Assembly: GCF_037026715.1 (NCBI RefSeq)
Contig: NZ_JBANCG010000005.1
Span: 372,001-436,000 of the forward strand
DNA from: Breoghania sp037026715
GTDB lineage: Bacteria; Pseudomonadota; Alphaproteobacteria; Rhizobiales; Stappiaceae
Direction of reading: 5' to 3'
DNA: 64,000 nt
How positions within the stretch are numbered: the stretch's first letter is position 1; each line of letters opens with the position of its first letter. The notes below the pieces were generated by a model that was not told the origin of the DNA, made no database searches, and saw only the letters and a program-made list of their open reading frames with translations. This document shows positions 61,901-64,000 of the stretch, one piece after another. The translations under genes and the position numbers were made by a program.

Positions 61901-62363
61901 CTTCCTGCCCGGCCATGATCGCGCGACCAAGCGGTCCGCCGACGCCACCGGAAAGGGCGATCAGACCGCTCGAATGCGAGGCCAGAAGCTCCGCCGGCAC
62001 ATGTGGACGGATGCCGGTTTCGGTATCGATGAAGGAGTGGCTGACCAGCTCGACAAGCCGCGCAAAGCCGTCATCATCGGCCGACAGCAGTACAATCTCG
62101 GGATAGGCGTCGCCTGCCTTGCGATGATCGCCGTCATCGCCCCAGTCGACGGCAAGCTGGCAACCGATGATCGGCTGAACGCCGGAACCGGACGCCTTTT
62201 CCGAAAATTCCAGGGCACCGAAGAGATTGCCGCTGTCGGTTATGGCGAGCGCTGGCTGGGCATCGGCTTGGGCAAGCTTGATCAGTTTCGGGATCGGCAG
62301 CGCGCCCTCAAGCAGAGAAAAGGCGGAATGAACGCGCAGGTGAACGAAGCCGACATCGGCCAT
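58926..62363 (-). CDS. dnaE: DNA polymerase III alpha subunit
   Basis: A 1145-residue replicative polymerase subunit. PHP domain at the start (FVHLRVHSAFSLLEGALPIP), catalytic Asp residues in MPDFDIDFCQDRREEVIRYV, helix-hairpin-helix region (SLAAIKGVGGHVVEHIENV) and an OB-fold near RLAGTVTSRQERKTKTGNKM. Length and PHP type are those of DnaE1, not the mutagenic DnaE2. Start ATG 62363; an open frame upstream is noncoding in character. Confidence 0.97.
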   Translation of the reverse strand: MADVGFVHLRVHSAFSLLEGALPIPKLIKLAQADAQPALAITDSGNLFGALEFSEKASGSGVQPIIGCQLAVDWGDDGDHRKAGDAYPEIVLLSADDDGFARLVELVSHSFIDTETGIRPHVPAELLASHSSGLIALSGGVGGPLGRAIMAGQEDVARARLRRMKEMFGDRLYVELQRHGMAEERQCEGAFVEFAYDESLPLVATNEPFFPTADDYEAHDALICISEGRVIIEDDRRHLSPEHYFKSRAEMVELFADLPEATENTVEIARRCHVRVPKRPPLLPRFAGADADPEEAEQAEADELARQAREGLERRLAAHGLAPGHEHEDYEKRLDFELGIITSMKFPGYFLIVADFIKWAKAHGIPVGPGRGSGAGSLVAWSLTITDLDPIRFNLLFERFLNPERVSMPDFDIDFCQDRREEVIRYVQEKYGRGQVAQIITFGTLQARVVLRDVGRVLQMPYGQVDRLCKLVPQNPANPVTLKQAIEEEPRLQQAAQDEEIVNKLLTIGQKLEGLYRHASTHAAGVVIGDRPLEQLVPLYRDPRSDMPVTQFNMKWVEKTGLIKFDFLGLKTLTVLSTGVKLIARRGIEVDLSTIPLDDPPTYKLLTNGETVGVFQLESAGMRRAIAGMKPDRFEDIIALVALYRPGPMDNIPTYNKRKHGEEEPDFMHPKLEPILKETHGIIIYQEQVMQLAQILAGYSLGDADLLRRAMGKKIAAEMEVQRSRFVEGAAKNGVAASQAKTIFDLVAKFANYGFNKSHAAAYALVAYQTAWMKANHPVEFLAALMTLDMGNTDKLNDFRREAQRMGIDVVSPDINRSCHYFDVQDGAIIYSLAAIKGVGGHVVEHIENVREAGGPFRDIGDFARRISPKQMNKRTLESLIAAGSFDCLDKDRAKLMAGIDRIMGEAQRAEENASSGQGDIFGMGAPEPLRLSRVEPWLPEEKLAREHAAVGFYLSAHPLDQYRGVMDRMRVQMWADFEASVKRGAAAGRLAGTVTSRQERKTKTGNKMGIVRVSDPTGQYEAVLFSEGLAQFRDLLEVGRSVVLIVAAEVKEEGIGVRIQSVEPLEVVANRIHKSLKIFLRDDTPVESLRRYLSHRGDSDVSVVCLLEDGAREVEVQLPGRYQISPQVASALKSIKGVVQVEMA

Positions 62364-62764
62364 GAGGCGATTTCCCGTAGATCGGACAGAGCAGCCTTCG
62401 CGGGCATGTCGGCCCGGATCACAGGAAGGCGCCCCAAAGCAACGCCCGGACCATATTCCCGGCGGACGGGCCAAGATGATCCCGCCCCGGTGCGCTCCGG
62501 ACCTCGAGGCCCGGCGTATTCGCCGGACATGGATACGCACTCAACGTCTCAGGCCCCGCCCCCCGCGCATGCGGCAAACCGCGCCAAGCCAACCTCAACG
62601 CAAACCGGTGTGTGCAAGGCCCGACAGGTCGGAAGCGCCCCAGAAGCGACTACGAATCCTTTTCCAGTGTTCCGCGAGCGGCGGGCGGTGTCGAGGGCAA
62701 CATCCAGATCTCTTCCCGCTATGCACAGCCGCAGGCCCGCAGCCCGTTACCGCCTGCCCGGAAT
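62364..62764. other. Noncoding gap upstream of dnaE
   Basis: About 400 bp between the 32-residue membrane protein gene and dnaE. I see no gene with a start signal and no strong hairpin. A dnaE promoter must lie in it unless dnaE is read from the SOS-controlled promoter beyond 62863. Confidence 0.4.
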
Positions 62765-62863
62765 TCAGCCGATCTGCGCCAAAACGTCGATCCAGATTGA
62801 GAACGAAAGCCCGAAAAGGACGAGAACACCAAAGGCGACCATATCGCGAGCGATCTGAAGCAT
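62765..62863 (-). CDS. 32-residue single-pass membrane protein behind a LexA box
   Basis: ATG 62863 with GGAGAGACAG directly upstream; TGA at 62767-62765. The product is MLQIARDMVAFGVLVLFGLS and then FSIWIDVLAQIG: one membrane helix (about 9-26) with a short charged N-terminus and an amphipathic end. A LexA box (62903-62917) lies 40 nt before the start codon. Size, topology and SOS control recall Caulobacter SidA (29 residues), which blocks cell division, but I see no sequence proof of homology. Coding status rests on the ribosome binding site and the hydrophobic helix. Confidence 0.62.
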   Translation of the reverse strand: MLQIARDMVAFGVLVLFGLSFSIWIDVLAQIG

Positions 62864-62902
62864 CTGTCTCTCCACAGGATAACCACTGTTTGATCACACT
62901 TT

Positions 62903-62917
62903 GTTCTATTTTTGTTC
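62903..62917. promoter_or_regulatory. LexA (SOS) box upstream of the 32-residue gene
   Basis: GTTC-TATTTTT-GTTC on the plus strand, that is GAAC-AAAAATA-GAAC toward the gene; spacing is exactly 7. A third, degenerate element GATC follows after another 7 bp, paralleling the lexA box, where GTGC occupies that place. AT-rich surroundings (62890-62935) fit a promoter. Confidence 0.7.
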
Positions 62918-63106
62918 GTCCTGCAAGATTTTATTCGTCCCCGCAATTCCGGAGGACTATGTAGGTAAACTGGCCATTAACGCGGGCCGCGACGGTTTAG
63001 AAAACCGATGGCGCGAGCCGTCGGAAAACCGGACCGGCCCGACGGTGCGCTACCGGGAGATGGGACTACGTATCGAGGGGCACGCATGCCCTGCGCATCA
63101 GTTTCC

Positions 63107-64000
63107 TCATGCGTCCCGCGCCAGATCGAAGACCGCGATGCCGTCTTTCGGCTTGCCTCGGGAAAGCCATTTGGGATGTCGCAGTGTGCGCGACACATCG
63201 TTGGCTCCCGCCCTCCAATGCTCCTCGACCGAAGCCCGGGAGAATTCGTAATCCTTGGATTGTTTGGTGTAAGGCGCCAGACGGTGGATCAGGTGCACCA
63301 CCGTCACGTCCACATCGCTCCCACCCTGCTTCAGATATAGGGCGTCAGCATCCTGCTTCAGATCTTCCGGCAACTTGTCATAGAGACGGCTTGCAGCTCT
63401 TCGCATCTGCTGCAACTCCCGAAACCGATCCGTATTGAGGCGGGTCCGGGAGGAGTAACGGATATCCTTGACCCGATGTTCCACATCCCAGATCGTTTGC
63501 GGCACCGCCCCGCGCGCATCGAAGAGATCGATCTGGAACAGCAGCATGTCCTCTTCCGGACCGGTGCCATCCAGGACGTATTGCAACGGCGTGTTGGAGA
63601 CGAGCCCGCCATCCCAGTAGACCTGACCTTCGATCTCCACCGGCGGAAAGCCGGGAGGCAGCGCGCCGCTCGCCATGATGTGATCGACAGTCACGACCAT
63701 GCGGTCGGTATCGAAATAGACGAAATTGCCGCTGGTTACATTGACGGCACCGACGCTGAGGCGCACCGAGCCCGAATTCAGGAGATCGAAATCGACGAGT
63801 TCGAGCAGCGTCTCCCGCAATGGCTCCGTGTCATAAAAGGAGATCGCGTTGCAGGATCCCCTCGGACTGAGAACCGGCGACAGAAGCCGCGGACGGAAAA
63901 ACCCCGGCAAACCGAAGGCGGTCGTCATCGCGGCGCTGGCTTCGTTGAACCAGGAGCGGTAATCGGTCCCTTCCGGCGGAACCGCCATCAGATTGCCGGA
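63107..64000 (-). CDS. Patatin-like phospholipase family protein (5' end outside window)
   Basis: The frame enters at 64000 and ends at 63107, giving about 297 C-terminal residues. The Asp of the patatin Ser-Asp dyad is in VYWDGGLVSNTPLQ; the nucleophile GxSxG would be upstream of the window. The C-terminal part (DVTVVHLIHRLAPYTKQSKD then DYEFSRASVEEHW) matches DUF3734, found after the patatin domain in alphaproteobacterial proteins. Expected activity is lipid acyl hydrolysis. The 190-bp gap to 62917 shows nothing else. Confidence 0.85.
   Translation of the reverse strand, partial: SGNLMAVPPEGTDYRSWFNEASAAMTTAFGLPGFFRPRLLSPVLSPRGSCNAISFYDTEPLRETLLELVDFDLLNSGSVRLSVGAVNVTSGNFVYFDTDRMVVTVDHIMASGALPPGFPPVEIEGQVYWDGGLVSNTPLQYVLDGTGPEEDMLLFQIDLFDARGAVPQTIWDVEHRVKDIRYSSRTRLNTDRFRELQQMRRAASRLYDKLPEDLKQDADALYLKQGGSDVDVTVVHLIHRLAPYTKQSKDYEFSRASVEEHWRAGANDVSRTLRHPKWLSRGKPKDGIAVFDLARDA

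Overview
The window is high-GC alphaproteobacterial chromosome. The order tpiA/secG/pyrG, a PpiD-like gene, trpDC, moaC, moeA, lexA, comEC, gltX, gltA, lpxB-lpxI-lpxA-fabZ-lpxD, bamA, rseP, dxr, cdsA, uppS, frr, pyrH, tsf, rpsB, dnaE, the use of LpxI rather than LpxH, and LexA boxes of the GAAC-N7-GAAC type all fit the Hyphomicrobiales (Rhizobiales). I cannot name a genus. A prophage fills roughly the first 24.4 kb; conserved core genes fill the rest.

Prophage (1 to about 24433; left end outside the window). Read from the left on the minus strand it has a lambda-type head module: major capsid protein E (cut by the window edge), decoration protein D, ClpP-like head protease C with a nested scaffold start, gpW-like connector, portal B, large terminase A and a Nu1-like small terminase. 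Upstream of these come a gpZ-like tail protein and an uncharacterised gene. Next is a noncoding stretch with clustered 9-bp repeats that may be the replication origin, then a P4-type helicase and a CHC2/Toprim primase, then a run of small early genes with 4-nt ATGA overlaps (HTH proteins, a DnaA-domain-IV-like protein, a methyltransferase, a CII-like protein, a Cro-like protein). Three plus-strand genes for membrane-anchored proteins, one of them pentapeptide-like, are dropped into this minus-strand operon like morons. The immunity region has a short CI-like repressor without an S24 peptidase domain and GTAGC-N5-GCTAC palindromes at two places about 2 kb apart, which bracket an AT-richer cargo patch (a PAS-like and a GNAT-like gene). 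A plus-strand operon follows: a small membrane protein, a GapR-RMF fusion, an AAA+ ATPase, an excisionase-like gene and a tyrosine integrase. The integrase points at a truncated tRNA-Lys(UUU), which marks the right attachment junction.

Host part (24434 to 64000). It covers CTP, tryptophan and molybdopterin synthesis, an ferredoxin/flavodoxin-NADP reductase, the SOS repressor LexA, a ComEC-like DNA uptake channel, GltX and citrate synthase. A long minus-strand block then couples lipid A synthesis, outer membrane assembly, isoprenoid and phospholipid precursors and translation factors up to dnaE. Copies of a REP-like intergenic repeat lie after gltA and between lpxA and lpxI, and three genes (gltA, lpxB, lpxA) end in a TAGAGC motif related to these repeats.

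The observation I rank highest is upstream of dnaE: a 32-residue single-pass membrane protein with a good ribosome binding site, preceded by a LexA box of the same architecture as the one in front of lexA. By analogy with Caulobacter SidA it is a candidate SOS-induced cell-division inhibitor. Other points of interest are the candidate phage origin, the GapR-RMF fusion, the paired operators and the tRNA-Lys half at the prophage junction.
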